DNA of 64,000 nucleotides from Flammula alnicola (GCA_015499995.1 JADNRV010000014.1:62001-126000); one strand, 5' to 3'; shown: positions 1 through 13,080, numbered from the stretch's first letter. Numbers and translations: made by a program. Notes: a model not told the origin generated them from the letters alone.

Positions 1-486
1 TTTGAGACAATTGCTCGCTGTTGCTCGCCAAGCCGTCGTCTTCACCGCGGGCGGGTATGATATGACATCATTTCAAAGGAACGCATATACCCAATTTCCA
101 GAGATGCGCCTCACGAACTTCAATCCTATATGTCAATCCGCAATCCCCAAGTCTTCTGGAAAACTACGGAGGAGTCGAACTTGGACGAAAGTTTGAAATA
201 TTTGACTTCGCCCAGGGAAAAGGTCAAGATGTTCCAGGCTCATTTTTATTTCGAGCTGACTTGTCTCAATAGATGGAGGCTAACCTGCTGAACATCGGCG
301 GTACTTCGACCAAAAGTGCATATCTATGTACGCAAGACCTCCGCCAAGTCTCTGCCCTCGTGCCTTGATTACGTAATTAGGTGACGTTTTGTTACCAACC
401 AGCACTCATGACTTTGTAAGGAGGAACGACTCGGATTGCAGCGCTTCCAGCTCCTGCGACACAGTGTGAGCAAGATTTCTCTTGCA
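1..486. other. No recognisable gene
   Basis: This is the left edge of the window. A 64-codon open stretch (2-196) runs in from the edge but shows no family signature. An in-frame extension of the next gene upstream of 487 would need a TTG start at 436, which is not credible. The stretch probably holds the end of a neighbouring gene or the promoter of the RING gene. Confidence 0.4.
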
Positions 487-3400
487 ATGGAAGGTGCGCC
501 TGTCCTCGAAAACGTCGTACCTGCCTCAAGGCCACAAATTATGGCCGCAATGGCCCAACCCGTCTCTCTGCTGTCGTACAATATTTCGCTCAATCTCAGT
601 TCGATCTTCGCCAGGCTTCCAACGTCTCGTTTCTTTGCACGGCTTCGGAAGGGGGCATATGAGACTCCGCTGGATGCCAATAACCTTCCTGCTTCGAGTG
701 TGGTCGACGAATGGAACAAAGGAACTCCAAGCCCTGTGTTGTTGCCATGGGCAGATTCAACTCCTGGACCTAGTGCTGGAATGGATCGGCTAGGTTCTTT
801 CCCTACGCCATGGGGGTTCTTCACGTCGTGGTACATGATGGGGCTGTTCTTGATGGTGTGTTTCTTTCATACTCTTTCGTGGTTTAACTGGCTCATTCGC
901 GATGATCACTTGTTAGGCTGTCTTACTTCATCGCATGCAGAATGTCATAATCCCATCCCGTATTCCCCACCGTCGACAGCGCCACGCTTATCGCTTCGCA
1001 CCAAACTTTGCGCCTCGATTTCAGCACACGAGCGTTTTGCGACGTCTCTATGGATCGATTCTCCCTCTTGACTTTTCTCGCACGACCACCCGCCTCATTC
1101 TACACCTCCCATCGGCTTACTTCCTGTCCAGGATGCTTGTTATCTGGTTCCTTCTCATTCTGCAGACATCCGAAGTGTTTCCGCCCAAAACAGCCATTGA
1201 GAGGGCTGCGTGGTGGGGTAGTTTGGGCTGGCTGGAAAGCCTGGTGCAGTGGAGTGGTCAGAAGGAGATGAGCGAAATATGCTGGGAAACGTTCTGTGCT
1301 GTTTGTGCTGCTTTTCTTGTTGAAGGTTTTGTCAAGGCTTTGGACGGAATGGGAAGCGGGTTCCCGATCGGTAGTGCGAACCCAAATACATCACCTTTCA
1401 ATTTGGTGAGTAATTTATGATCTTGCGCTAGACCTGAAATTTCATTTCTTTCTAGGTCGGCTATGCATTTCTTTTACACGTCTACTCTTCGCCCACAACA
1501 CATCTTCACAAATCGGTTGACAACTTTCCTTCACGGCCGGACAAGCATGTCATTATCACTATCACCATTCCTCTTCTCCAGGTAAGAATTCACCATCGAA
1601 TGTTCCCATCTCTTTATTCATTCATTTTACACAGTTGACAATGTTCCATATACTCTCAATCTCCAAACGTCTCTCGACACACCGACTTTTGCCAACGGCT
1701 CTTACTTCGATGCTTTCCCTAGCCCACTTCCATGGGACACTTTTTTCTCATTTCAGGAAATCGCGCTTGGCATTATTACTGCCACCCACTACTACGAGCT
1801 CTGGAGCGAACCCACATCGCTCCTCTCACCATGTCACCTACCCGCTTTTAAACTACATCCCCAACATGTTCGAGACACTTCTCATATGCACCATCTTGCT
1901 GACCGTCTTCCTCAATGCTCTTGCTCAACTTCTCGTTCGAGGCCGAGTCGACAGGGTGTTCAGTGGGCTGGGTATCGGCCAAGGCTCGATTCTACATGGT
2001 ACGCCGACTCGCAAATGTGTCTAGTGTAACGAAACCAATAACTCATGTTCTTGATAGACGATGACGAGACCAACTCGCCGGGGTTCTTCCAGAGCTTGCC
2101 ATTTGAAGAAGATTTTGGAGTGCTCCTCCTCCGCGTCGGCATCGCTAGCCTAGAGGCTACGGGTTTGAGAGGGTGGGGTAACGAAGTTGCGCCGATACAG
2201 CTGCCGGCCAAGGCTCAGAAGAGGGTCAGGCCAGGACGCCGAGGTGTTTTAGCAGCTGAAACCGCCACTCAAGCCGTGGGTCAAACGACGTACGGCATCG
2301 TGCGGATGGGGCGGTTAGGAGTTGGAGAGGTCCACTGTGGCTCGTCTTCTACCTCTGCTTCGGGGACGTCTTCCGCCTTTACTCCTAGGATGGTCGATGA
2401 CGGGTTCTCTGACTTGAGTTCGAGCCGGAGACGAAGGAGAGTTGCTGCTGGTAACCAACGACAGCAGCAGAAGCACCGCCGAGGGTTCCAAAACGAAGTA
2501 CGGACTGTCGACCTTGGGAATGCGGATGGTTCTGGACGGAGAAATGGTGCGCATTGGTCGAGGTGGTTAAAGGAGCTGGGCGCATACTTGGCTGCTGTGT
2601 GGGGTGTGTTGAAAGGCGTTGTCATGTTTCTCCTAGAGAGAGCGAGGGGCCGGCTCCGGATGAGAGAGAACACGATAAAGGGTGGCTCCGCGAGAAATTC
2701 TCAAGATTTACATGAAGAAGACAAAGAAAAAGTTACAGAGGATGATGTTTCAGAGGGAGAGAAAAAGAAAAGGAGGGAAAAGGTGTTGTATCAAAGGTTT
2801 TTGAGAGGAGAGGATATTAGCGATGACGAAGACGAGGACGCCGAGGAAAGTCTAACATCTTCTGAGGACATAGACGAGAGTGATGATGGACATGAGGACG
2901 AGGAAGAGAGAGAAGCTGAGGAAGAGGGAGAGGCTGAAGCTGTCCAGCTTTTTACTGACCTTCTGCGGAGCGGAGGACACGAATCATCAACGTCATCAAC
3001 CAACAGAGGAAATGGAATCGGAAGTGGAAGTGGTGAAATGGCGCTTGCACATCTCATGCATGGCAGCATCGGAATTTCGCGTGGTCCTCTAACGAGGCGA
3101 CGATGGAATGCGCTTGTCAGGCAGGAAGGTGATGTAGGAAGGCGGCAATTTCAGAACGAGTTGTCCTATGATGACGATGACGATGACGATGGCTGGGACG
3201 TACCTTCTGCCACTCGGACGAACTTCGACCCTTACGGCACCGAACGACGCGATACTGAGACGGACGGGCAGGAGAGGTTCCGACCCGCTTGTGTGATTTG
3301 TACGAGTGAAGCAAGAGATATCATTTGTTGGCCTTGTCGGTACGTCACTGCTTCTTCGGTCCCTTTATTATTTTATGATGCGTTTCGCTGAAACTGCGTC

Positions 3401-3598
3401 ATTTTTCTTGTAGATGCCTGGCTATGTGCGACAACTGTCGGGAGGCGCTGGCATCAAAAAGCGCTCCTACGAAGCATCGCTGTCCGTGTTGCCGCCAACC
3501 GTGAGTTTCCGCATTCATATCTAATCTTTCTGTATATCTGACATTTCCATGATTTCTGATCTAGTGTTGAGGGCTATTCAAGGATCTACATCCCTTAG
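487..3598 (+). CDS. Asi1/Asi3-like RING-finger membrane protein (E3 ligase-like)
   Basis: Seven exons fit perfectly in frame: 487-855, 941-1405, 1456-1581, 1635-1998, 2058-3339, 3414-3500 and 3565-3598, giving 908 residues. The ATG at 487 is the first in the frame. The N-terminal half has several hydrophobic stretches that look like membrane spans, for example after 820 (FFTSWYMMGLFLM), near 1135 (MLVIWFLLILQ), near 1870 (FETLLICTILLTVFLNAL) and near 2580. Next comes a long, very acidic, low-complexity segment (about 2700-3200), and the protein ends in a RING-type zinc site from Cys853 (CVIC...CWPCRCLAMC...CPCC) followed by VEGYSRIYIP. In yeast Asi1/Asi3, a multi-span inner nuclear membrane protein also ends in a RING of this type with a short hydrophobic tail, and the pair acts in protein degradation at the nuclear envelope. 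Family assignment is by pattern, and the exact orthology is inferred. Confidence 0.8.
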
Positions 3599-4713
3599 AA
3601 GCTTGCTGGAAATTTAAATCATATATCTATCGCATCACATTATATGGGACTATCTGTTTGTATGTACTGTTTATTGTAAGCACTTCACAATTTCGATTTC
3701 AAGCTTGTCGCTCTGTTACAGTCCAGTGTTCTTCGTCATCAAAATAAATGCATATTTTTCTGGGTCCATTGAGATGGATCCCTGCACCCTTCTAGGCGAC
3801 TGGGCAAGCTTGTAGTACCAATCAGGAAGAGTCGATACGCCGTTGCATCCCAGGCAGGTTACTCTCTACAGCTCTCTCTTGTATTGGGATACTGATATCA
3901 CTTGTCTTGCTAGGTTATACACACGATCGTCGTTGCTTTATAAACTGGGAAAATGTGGTAATCTACCACACCAGGAATACAAGCGCTGCCATCATGCCGT
4001 CGCCCTGCATAGACAACTGAAGAATGCACACCGATAACTACGAGCATTATTCATCCATCGCTTCTCTGACGACTCTTCAAGCTGTACATCTGCGCATGCA
4101 GTACATGAAGCTCGTAATGCATGAGTTGGCACGTTGGCGGTATCACCACGAGCGTTGAGTAGACAATTCTCCTCCGACCCATCTCATGCCATTGCACGTT
4201 CGTCGTTGAAAGAATCCCCGCCTTACGAGTGCTTCGTCTTCACCCAACTATCACAGTCTTGTCAGTCGCACGCTGACTGCTTCCTCCCTGGCCGTCTCCT
4301 ACGTCACTTGGACATCTTTTCTGGGGGTTTGTTCGCTAGAACTGCTTCGTTCTGAGCTCTTGGCACGTTCCTATGCACTGTATCTTCAAGTCGGCATGCC
4401 CAAATCGCACACTAGCGATGCCCGGATCTGGCACTGGCAGCGGCTATTCCGGCACGCTCGCGGTTTATATTCCAGCTGACCTCAAGCTGACCTCTGATTC
4501 TTCGCGAACTTATCTCCAATATCCAAGATTGCTAGAAAAGTTTCAAAAGGGAACGCTGACTCGTGATTTCCGTCGCTGCTGGAGTACTAAAAATGCCGCG
4601 AGTCGCACGTTGATGTTACGCGCGCTCACCAAGTCTTCGCTCACTCCGATGAGTCGCTCGAATTGCCACATGCCTCCGTCACCAATATCACTTCTACACA
4701 AACTATGGGACAG
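3599..4713. other. Intergenic, no gene recognised
   Basis: About 1.1 kb between the RING gene and the TATA box of the next gene. It contains only short open frames with no recognisable motif. It probably holds the 3' end of one gene and the promoter of the next. Confidence 0.5.
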
Positions 4714-4719
4714 TATAAA
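4714..4719 (+). promoter_or_regulatory. TATA box of the EEP-jacalin gene
   Basis: A clean TATAAA lies 64 bp before the ATG at 4778. Its spacing would put transcription start after the alternative in-frame ATG at 4742, which supports 4778 as the real start. Confidence 0.5.
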
Positions 4720-4777
4720 ATAATCGCTAACAGGTCGCTTTATGGTTTCATTCGACAAGTCCCTAAGACGTGTGAAG

Positions 4778-6192
4778 ATGCTTCACTGGACTTCGATTCT
4801 GCTGGTGCTTTCTGTCCGGGGTGTTCTCTCTGCGCAGATTGTCGGAAACTTGACTTTGCTGTCGTACAATGTCGCAGGTCTTCCTGGTAAGCTTTAAATT
4901 TTTGTCTTGGATGCCATGTTCTCATCCTCCATCATCTAGAGGGTATATCTTCCGGTAACCCATCCGTGGACACTCCACTCATTTCACCACTTTTGAAGCC
5001 ATACAACGTTATTCACGTCCAAGAAGACTTCAACTATCATGCCGCTCTTTATGCTTCTGACACGCACGCATATCGAACCCCTACCTCTGGTGGTGCAGGC
5101 ATTGGCTCGGGGCTCAATACCCTCTCCGACTTCCCATATATCGACTTTGAGCGCACGACATGGAATGACTGCAACCTTAGCGGTGGCGATTGCCTCACAC
5201 CGAAAGGATTCACGTTCATGCGCGTCCGCGTTGCCGACGGGGTATGGATCGATTTCTACAATCTACACGCAGACGCTGGATCCGACTCAGGAGACATCTC
5301 CGCCAGAGCAAGCAACCTTGCTCAGGTCGCGGCGTACATCGCCGAGTGGTCTCCAGGCATGCCTGTCGTCGTTATGGGCGACACCAACTCGCGTTACAGC
5401 CGCGCAGGCGATTCAGACAACCTTCATTCCTTCCTTTCCAGCGCCAGCGTGACCGATTTGTGGATTTCGGACATTCGCGCAGGGTCTTTCCCCGCATCTG
5501 GTTCGGCAGCGCTCGTTTGCGACTTCCCTTTCGCAGCGGGTACCACCCAAGCCCAGATGGACGCCTGCGAGGTCGTAGACAAGATGCTCGTGCGGGGCAG
5601 CCCGGCAGTGTCTTTCCCCGCCACGACTTTCGCCAATGACAATAACGCCTTCCTGGACAGCGCAGGTGAACCGCTGAGTGACCACTACCCCATTACCGGC
5701 ACGCTCTCGTGGAAGCTGTCCTCGTCCATTCGGCTCGGAGACCCAGTAGGCGGCCCACACGGAACACCGTTCAACGACATCCCATCCTTGCTGAGCTCGA
5801 ACGCTACCCCAAAACTCACCTCCATCACGATCCGTGGAGGTAACAGAGTCGACGCCGTTTCCTTCACAGTACTCTCCGGATCATCCAGCACTACCACCAC
5901 GCACGGAGGCACAGGCGGGACACCAACCACGCTCACGCTCGCAGCAGGAGAGTACATCGTGCAAGTGTACGCGTGCAGCGGGCAGTACAACGGCGACACG
6001 CGCGTGTTTTACCTCCAGGTGACGACGAACCAGGGCAGGACGCTCGCCGCCGGCAAAACGACGAGCGACTGCGCGACGGCAACTGTCCCTACCGACGCTG
6101 GGTCGCCTGGGGCTTGGGGCCTCGTCGCTTTTTGGGGCAGAGACGGAGACGAAGTTGATCGCATTGCGCCGATCTGGGGTGCTGCGTACTGA
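4778..6192 (+). CDS. Secreted endonuclease/exonuclease/phosphatase with C-terminal jacalin-like lectin domain
   Basis: Exons 4778-4886 and 4940-6192 give 453 residues. The first 19 or so residues form a signal peptide (MLHWTSILLVLSVRGVLSA). The catalytic part has the metal-dependent EEP (DNase I-like) hallmarks in order: VQED near the start, NLHAD, VVMGDTNSR and finally LSDHYPI, that is the Glu, His, Asp-Asn and Asp-His positions of the fold. From about residue 255 the chain becomes a jacalin-type beta-prism domain, recognisable by GGPHGTPFND, ITIRGGNRVDAVSF, the HGGTGG loop and a closing GAWGLVAFWGRDGDEVDRI. Such EEP enzymes cleave phosphodiester bonds in nucleic acids, inositol phosphates or sphingomyelin; the substrate cannot be told here. 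The lectin domain suggests the enzyme is delivered to a sugar-bearing surface outside the cell. This job is inferred. Confidence 0.85.
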
Positions 6193-7038
6193 TTTCCAGG
6201 GTTTGTTTAATTCAAGGACATGTTCGTATATGCGTGCCGCAAGCAACGCCAATACCCCTTTGAACTTTGTCTTCAATACACATCTTGATTTGAACGACAT
6301 CGAGTAAATTTGACTTGGACTTGAGCGCTTGAGCACGCGTTGATGAAACCTGAAAAAGAGACCCGATTGAATTTGTACACTACGTAAGTAAAAAAAGATA
6401 ATTTTTGGTCGCATTCATACTCCAAGCAAAAGGAATGGAGCGAAAAAGAAAGCAAAGGGCGATGAACGAAGCCCGCGAGAGCCAGGATATGAATACGACG
6501 TATTGAGCAAGAAATGCACACAAAGCGCAAGCGTGCGAGGGAGTGAATAAATGGGTGGTATCAACGTGGGCCCAAATAAGGCCTCCGCCGACTTTTGGGA
6601 TGTCCGGGAATGTGAAGGGTGCGATGGATTGATTGGGAGACCGATGCATTTTTTTCGTGATGCCAGTATGACACATGAAGCAAGAAAGACTGGCGCATTG
6701 TGATGGCGGAGAAGAGTAGATATACAAGAAAGCGTTAGGCAACAAGAGAATGATAACCGTCAAGAATTTTTGGGCAGGTACGGTGGTGATGCACCTGAAG
6801 AAACCGGATGAACGACGAAAAAGGATATGGTGCCGTTATAAAAGGAAAGAATAAAGAGGAAATATATGCCGGTAAGATGCGTAAGGATGAATCGGTAGAT
6901 GGGTAGATGGGTGTTGTACAGGTTGAGCGAGAGGCGTGATAATCCATGAAGCATGCGCTAGTTGGAACCGGAGAAAGCGAGCGCCATAAAAAATCGTGTC
7001 GTTGTTATTTATTTGTCTTCTCAAATATGCATCCATGC
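6193..7038. other. Intergenic between convergent genes
   Basis: About 0.85 kb lies between two convergent genes and must carry both 3' ends. The open frames here (mostly on the minus strand) are AT-rich and show no motif. No gene is seen. Confidence 0.5.
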
Positions 7039-9378
7039 TCATGCTTTTGACTGCATCTTCTTCACAACACCCGCCAACGAAGGGTGCAGCAACTGCTCAT
7101 GAAGAGCTTTACCAGCAGGGACCTACACGCACAAACACGTCAACACAACAAATCCAAATTCTAAAAATAGCGCAACGGTAGAAAAGAAACGCACCATGGG
7201 GAACACATGCTCGTTCTTCTCGACCAAACACTCCATCAGCACGGGCCGCGACCCATCGTATTCCAAGAACTCCTTCATCTTCGCGGGCAGCTCTTCTGCC
7301 GTGTGGCATCGCATCGCGTGCACGCCCATCGAGCGCGCCAGGAGGACAAAGTCGGGGTTGGTCATCTTCGTGTGCGAGTACCGCTTGTCGTAGAACAGAT
7401 CTAGATGAGGTGTTACATTTAGACAGGAGAGCGGATTTATTTTTTACTTGGTATATTACGCACCTTGCCATTGCTGGACCATTCCCTGGAACTCGTTGTT
7501 GAACACGAGGACCTTGACACCGATGTTGTACTGCGAGGCCGTGGCGAGCTCCATCGCGGTCATGCTGAACGATGCATCGCCGTCGATGTCGACGACGGTC
7601 TTCTGGGGCGCAGCGACCTTGGCGCCGATGGCTGATGGGAGACCGAAGCCCATCGTCTGAAATGCAACGAAACAAGTCAGAATATGAATAAGGTTGCAGC
7701 ACGAATTAAAAACATACGCCAAGTCCACCGGAAGTAACCATTGTCCTGGGGTGTCTCCACCTAAAGTGCTGGGCAGCCCACATCTGATGCTGACCGACAC
7801 CAGTCGAGACGATCACCTCGTCTTTCCTGTCCCGTGTCTGTCTATCCAGCTCCTCCACAACCTCCTGGGGCTTCATCTTGGCGCCCTTCTCCGACGGCAC
7901 AAAAGTGAACGGATACGCCTCCTTCCAGCTCTTGATGTCACTAAACCACCCCTCCCTCGGCGCGCTCTCAATCAGCGGCACCAACGCCGCCAAGCTCGCC
8001 ACGACATCACCCAGGACCGGGATCTGCGCCTCGACGACCTTGTTCACGTTCTTCGGCTGGATCTCAAAGTGGATGATGCCACCGCGGCCCTGAGCTGCAG
8101 CAGCCCGCGCCGCGGGCGCGAATGTATCCACCTTGCCCGTCACGCGGTCGTCGAACCGGGCCCCGAGCGCGATGATCACGTCCGCGTTCTGCATCGCGAG
8201 GTTCGCGTACGCGCTGCCGTGCATGCCGAGCATGTGCAGGCTCTTGTCGTTCGTCTCGTCGAACGCGCCAAGGCCCTGCAGCGTCGTGCACACGGGGATG
8301 TTGCCCTTCTCCGTGAGGAGCGCGAGGAGCTTCGGCCCCATGGGCGAGGACAGCACGCCATTGCCCGCGTAGATCACGGGCTTCTGCGCTCGGTTGATCA
8401 TCTTCGCGGCTTGCTGGATGAGCGCCATGTCGGTGGGCGGGTCGGGCATCTGCAGCGGGTTCATCGGCAGTCCGAGGTTGATTCCGGGTGTGGTGGCCTT
8501 GAAAGGCAGAGGTGTGCGCAGGATGCCCGCAGTGACATCCTTGGGCAGGTCGACCAAAACGGGGCCGGGTCGTCCTGAAGTGGCGATTTTAAAGGCTTCG
8601 TTTATCCGCCGAGGAAGCTCCTCGATGGTCTTGACCATTACGTTCCATTTTGTGCAGCTTCTTGAGATGCCCACGATATCGGCTTCCTGGAATGCGTCTG
8701 AGCCGATGGCGGAGGTGGCTACCTGGCCGGAGAACACGACCAAAGGCACACCGTCCGAGAGGGCGTCTTGCATCGGGGTGATGACATTCGTCGCACCTGG
8801 GCCGGAAGTGACGAGAACGACACCAGGCAGACCGGAAACGCGAGCATATCCCTCGGCCATATGACCTGCACCTTGCTCGTGACGAGGCAGGACAAATTCG
8901 AAGTGGGGCGACTGGTAGATGGCATCAAAGACGGGCAGGATGGCACCACCTGGGTAACCGAAAATGTGCTTCACGCCGTGGCGTAGCATCATCTCGTGGA
9001 AGATCTGGCCTCCTGACAGCCCAACGAATGTGTGGTCCAGAGGAGCATTGGGTGCTGGACCTGGGCCATGGATATGCGACGGGGGCAGCCTGACATTACT
9101 CGGTGTTGGAATCTGCTGGAATCCCGGTGCAGGCGAAGGCCGTCTACAACAACGTTAGCCTTTCGAAGATTGTAATAATTGAATAGAACTCACGCTGCAG
9201 GTGCTGGGGTTGCCTTTGCCACGGTCGAGCGACTGATATTGCGAGCATGCTCTCTTACTCTCAACTTTGCATCGACCATGGAAATAGGGCTGCCCCCTGC
9301 GATGGTTGACTTGCATCGGACAATGGTTGTCTTTGGCGTCGCTGGTACGCGCATGGATCTTGTGGCAGGCAGCGCCAT
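7039..9378 (-). CDS. ILV2: Acetolactate synthase, catalytic subunit (mitochondrial)
   Basis: Five exons on the minus strand (9378-9194, 9143-7718, 7656-7464, 7400-7195, 7122-7039) give 697 residues, the usual size. The enzyme condenses two pyruvates, or pyruvate with 2-ketobutyrate, in the first common step of valine, leucine and isoleucine synthesis, using thiamine diphosphate, FAD and magnesium. The N-terminus ([10 protein letters not shown]...) is basic and serine/threonine rich, as expected of a mitochondrial presequence. The activating Glu is residue 151 ([17 protein letters not shown]). The diphosphate/Mg site reads GDASFSM...VFNN, and the herbicide-pocket Trp is present in MVQQWQ. Residue 204, in [17 protein letters not shown], is Ala where yeast and plants have the well-known Pro of the sulfonylurea site. 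All splice junctions keep the frame, so the gene looks functional. Confidence 0.97.
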
Positions 9379-12300
9379 TTTGTTTTGTTTTTGAGATAAA
9401 GGAGGGTAACAGACAACCTTGACCTTGATGGAGTGAAGGAGAGCAGTGTGCAAAACTTATTTACTGCTCCAAAGAATTGACTCGATCTCTTCGGCCGACA
9501 TCCCACTTCGGCCGATCGACTGTCACATGTTTACTCCGATAGAATCTTATGTAATCCTCTTCAGACTTCCACTCCAGTCGCCCAGCTCCAGGCTTCCTGC
9601 CTCTGCCCTTCATCGTAAAGGCGTAAATCGTAAATCCTCTCAGGCTTGCCACTCTGACATCCCATAGGTGTCGACATCTTCCTTGTTTTATTTTCAGCAC
9701 TTCATCTTTCGCATCCATGGTCTGAGGTTGGAGCTAAGCTCCAAGTCACAATGTCGGGTTCTACTTAGGCGCCCAAAACTTACCCAAAACTCCCAGTCGG
9801 CATACGAAAAACGCAGCCCTATCTTTTCACCGTAGCCCTGGTGGTCCTCGAATTCCTTGAATTCTGATATCACAGTGGCTTTGTAACAAAATATGCGTTC
9901 CCAGGACGAGAATAGAATCAATACAGTTTCGCTGGTGTCGCGTTTTCTTCGGGGCTTCTCTTTCAGCTTTCCAAGTAGCCTCAGCCAGACCTCTCCTGGC
10001 AAATATCAGCCAGTTCTCTGAAATGTATGTTTGTTGATACCCTTCATATGCCGGGCGCTACTTAATGACATACCACTATACACCCCTTCCATTTCTGCGA
10101 CTTCCACAGTTACTAGCGTGGCCTTTCGGTCTTTTTTGAGATTTTGGAACAGATTTAGATGATTCATTCACGTATTCCCGAGTATATTCATCCCTTGCGC
10201 AGAGTCGCAGACCTCGTGTCTGATCACGATCGGAGAGGATCTTGAGCCATACGCCTACGGAAATGGCCGCTAGCCCCGGAATCGCTCCTCGACCTACTGT
10301 ACTTGAGTGCATAATTTCTTGGAAATCTTGCACTGTCGGCCTCAAACCCCTGGTCCTCTCAACCACAACAACTATCTCAAGCATAGCCATCGATTGCTTT
10401 ACCTCGTCGTCACTTGCAAGGGTCACAGACGAAACTTTGGGCTTATATTGACCTTACCTCGAAATCCATGTCCTTTGCGCGTCGTGTTTCCTAGTCTCGC
10501 AGTATCAGGCTGCTATTAGTCAGACCACACGAGAACTCCCGAACTCCGGCGATGTGTGCTATTCTATTATTGTCTCTGGACAACTCGGAGATCTACATGG
10601 TGTTCGGACAAATATATCTTTCGAGGCCTGGGACTTGATATCTAAAAGTATCTGAAACCCAAGACACGCGACACAGGCGCCTGTCGGATGTGTCGGGTGG
10701 CCGAAAGCTTAAAACGATCTAAAGAGCGACCTCTGAGATCCTTCAGCTAAAGGATTTTGTTGTTTACGGAAAGTCAGAATGTACAATACGTGGTTTCTCA
10801 GGTCTACTAGAGGGGGCCGATTTCCTTTCGAGGACGCGGATTTCGAACGCCTTTCTTCGCCTTTGCGGTTGACCGCCCGTCCTCCCAGGGAACGGTGTAA
10901 TAATACAAGTCTGGCCAGTAGAACGGACCCTTCTCGATCCACATCCTGGCTCATTGTTAGTGCTATCTGATCTAAATTCATTCTTCGCCTTCTGCCTGTT
11001 TCCAGTTATTTGTTCGAGCTGCCGCGGTCTTGAGTGACTAGCCCATGGAATTCCGTCGTAAATTAGCAACCGCGAACAATCCTCTGAGCGGAGAATGCTG
11101 ATACATACACAGAGATTGACCTCTGTTAAAAACAGATACGTATGTTTTCGAGGGATTATGAATATGTCTAATCACCATTCCGGAAGAGAGAGGACAGAAA
11201 GACAATCGGCGTGGTCAAATGTCCAGCTGACCACAGCCCGAAATTTAGATGAAGGGAGAAGTATTCCATACTAGGCGGCGAGAGTGTGTCTGTGTGTCTT
11301 TTCCTAGAGTTGTTATATGCATGTAGGTGGATCCGGCAAGTGATTGAGCGCTCAATGCACTGATGACAGTTGGTGCATGCAACAATGCTTACCTGAACGC
11401 TATGATTCGTTACCATCAGTCAGGTATCGATATACATTCATGTGAACCCCGCGGTGCAGGATGGACTATTTACGAGGTAGCAAGTGGGTAGCGATCTTCT
11501 AAGGAGTGAAAAGCTTCGGCATCTGCAATGAAACCATGTGGGTGATCAAAGATCTGACGAAGTACGAAAACACCTCGAGTCTTCGACATAGGTCCGACGA
11601 GAACGTGTACGCGGTACAAGCTCCACATGAACTTTAAATAATAAATTGAGACCCTGTCGCCTCGAAAAAATTAAAATTCTTCCCCACCCTGTTAATGATC
11701 ATGTCCATATTAAACGTTAATCACTTGCATTGAACATAGCTCAGCATGGAATCGGAAATGTGATTAGTGCTAGCTATCCAGCATCTGTGGATCCCAAACA
11801 TTCGGATTTAAAGAGTTCCTCAGAAACGCAGAACGTTACATAAACGGCAGCAAGTACTCACCAGAAGAAAGTAAGTCATGACAATTATGATGCACAAGCA
11901 GCCCTCGGTATCACACATGTACCATGTGTCGAGACTCGAACCCCGTTCTTTTAAATCGGAGCGACAAATGTAGAGTCTGAGAGAGTGCCAGGACATATTG
12001 AGGGATAATGAGATTTGCGCACTTCTCTTCGAATTCTATTCGCCCTCGGTAACATCCACCGGTATCGAGTCTCTCGACAGCAAATGCGTCCGTTGAAACT
12101 GGATATATCACCGCCGACATGGACACATGAACTTGCGGATTTTAGGCTTATTTGACGGTCGAAGCTTAATATTTAATTCTTGATCAACTCGCCTTCAGTA
12201 TGTGGGTTACCGCCAGACAGTGGTAGCCCAATATTTAGTCAGCGTAAAAGCCGATCCATTGACATGCTGAAGGCGCAGCAAGCCTCAGAATTGATTTTGG

Positions 12301-13080
12301 CTAACCATGATGATAGGAAGGTCAAGGAGGCAGAAGACGCGGAGGTCGGAAAACGCTTATAACAGCCCTGCCAAGAAAACTGGCCCACTACTGGCTCAAA
12401 CACCGCAGACAAAGGACGTTGGAGCCTGCACAGTACTCGCAGCGAGTGCTCAGCCAGAGAGCCAGATCGAAGTGCCGCTCGTTGCCATAAGAGTATTAGG
12501 TGAGGCATTGAGACTAAGCAATCCACTAAAAATATTTCGAAGCGATGGGTTATGACAGGCCGAAGCAGTTCAGCGTCAAAGTGAACCCAGCAACTCGACT
12601 ACATCCCACGAGTGTCTTGAGAACTCGCCTATTTTGTTTTGACGGTCTTCGATGGTGTCGACATCTTGCCTCATGTTTCGAGCGTCCGACTTTGCGGCAG
12701 TAGAGCGGGTTGGGCTGAGAGAACAGAGAGCCCAGGGACGTTGACAGTTGATTAGCGAGCGACCTTGCATCATATGACATCGGTAGAGCAAAATGTAGGC
12801 TGGACGTAAGATGGATGACGACAACCGTCTTGTTACAATGAGAAATGAGGTTGATACAAATATTGCAGCAAAACGAAAGTCCTGAAAAGATAGCCCGAGA
12901 CCGGTGTCAACATGTTTTCACAGAAATGACAAAGAAATGAGGGGGAAACCCACCAATAGACATTATACCGGATCGGGACCCAACATCCGACGACCACCGT
13001 CTACGATAACTACTAGGTTCCCAGCCGACCCCTCTATCCGTAGCACCACACCAGTAACCGGAGCAAGATAAAGCGGGATA
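9379..13080. other. Gene-poor 3.7-kb region
   Basis: No complete gene can be built here. A few short open stretches look faintly coding: minus 10426-10076 (116 codons, with a phrase beginning SDDEVKQSMAMLEIVVVVER), plus 12180-12362 (ending ...EAEDAEVGKRL) and minus 12824-12576 (DTIEDRQNKIGEF). None has a recognisable domain or a convincing exon partner. They may be relics of decayed genes. The first few hundred bases beyond 9378 must hold the ILV2 promoter. Confidence 0.4.

Noticed and set aside
436..486. Upstream extension of the RING gene to a start at 436
   Set aside because: That codon is TTG, not ATG; the first ATG in the frame is 487.
2790..3090. Minus-strand Ser-rich frames at 2791-3069
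   Set aside because: They are the complement of the acidic low-complexity stretch of the RING gene.
7694..8578. 294-codon plus-strand frame opposite ILV2
   Set aside because: It is a GC-driven shadow of the ILV2 coding strand with no motif.
10076..10426. A gene for the 116-codon minus-strand frame
   Set aside because: Its start and any partner exon are unclear (the nearest upstream ATG would need a 23-bp intron) and no domain is visible; mentioned only as a possible relic.
11900..11990. tRNA-like GGTTCGAGTC on the minus strand
   Set aside because: The T-loop-like box has no matching acceptor stem, D-arm or A-box at the right distance; no cloverleaf could be drawn.
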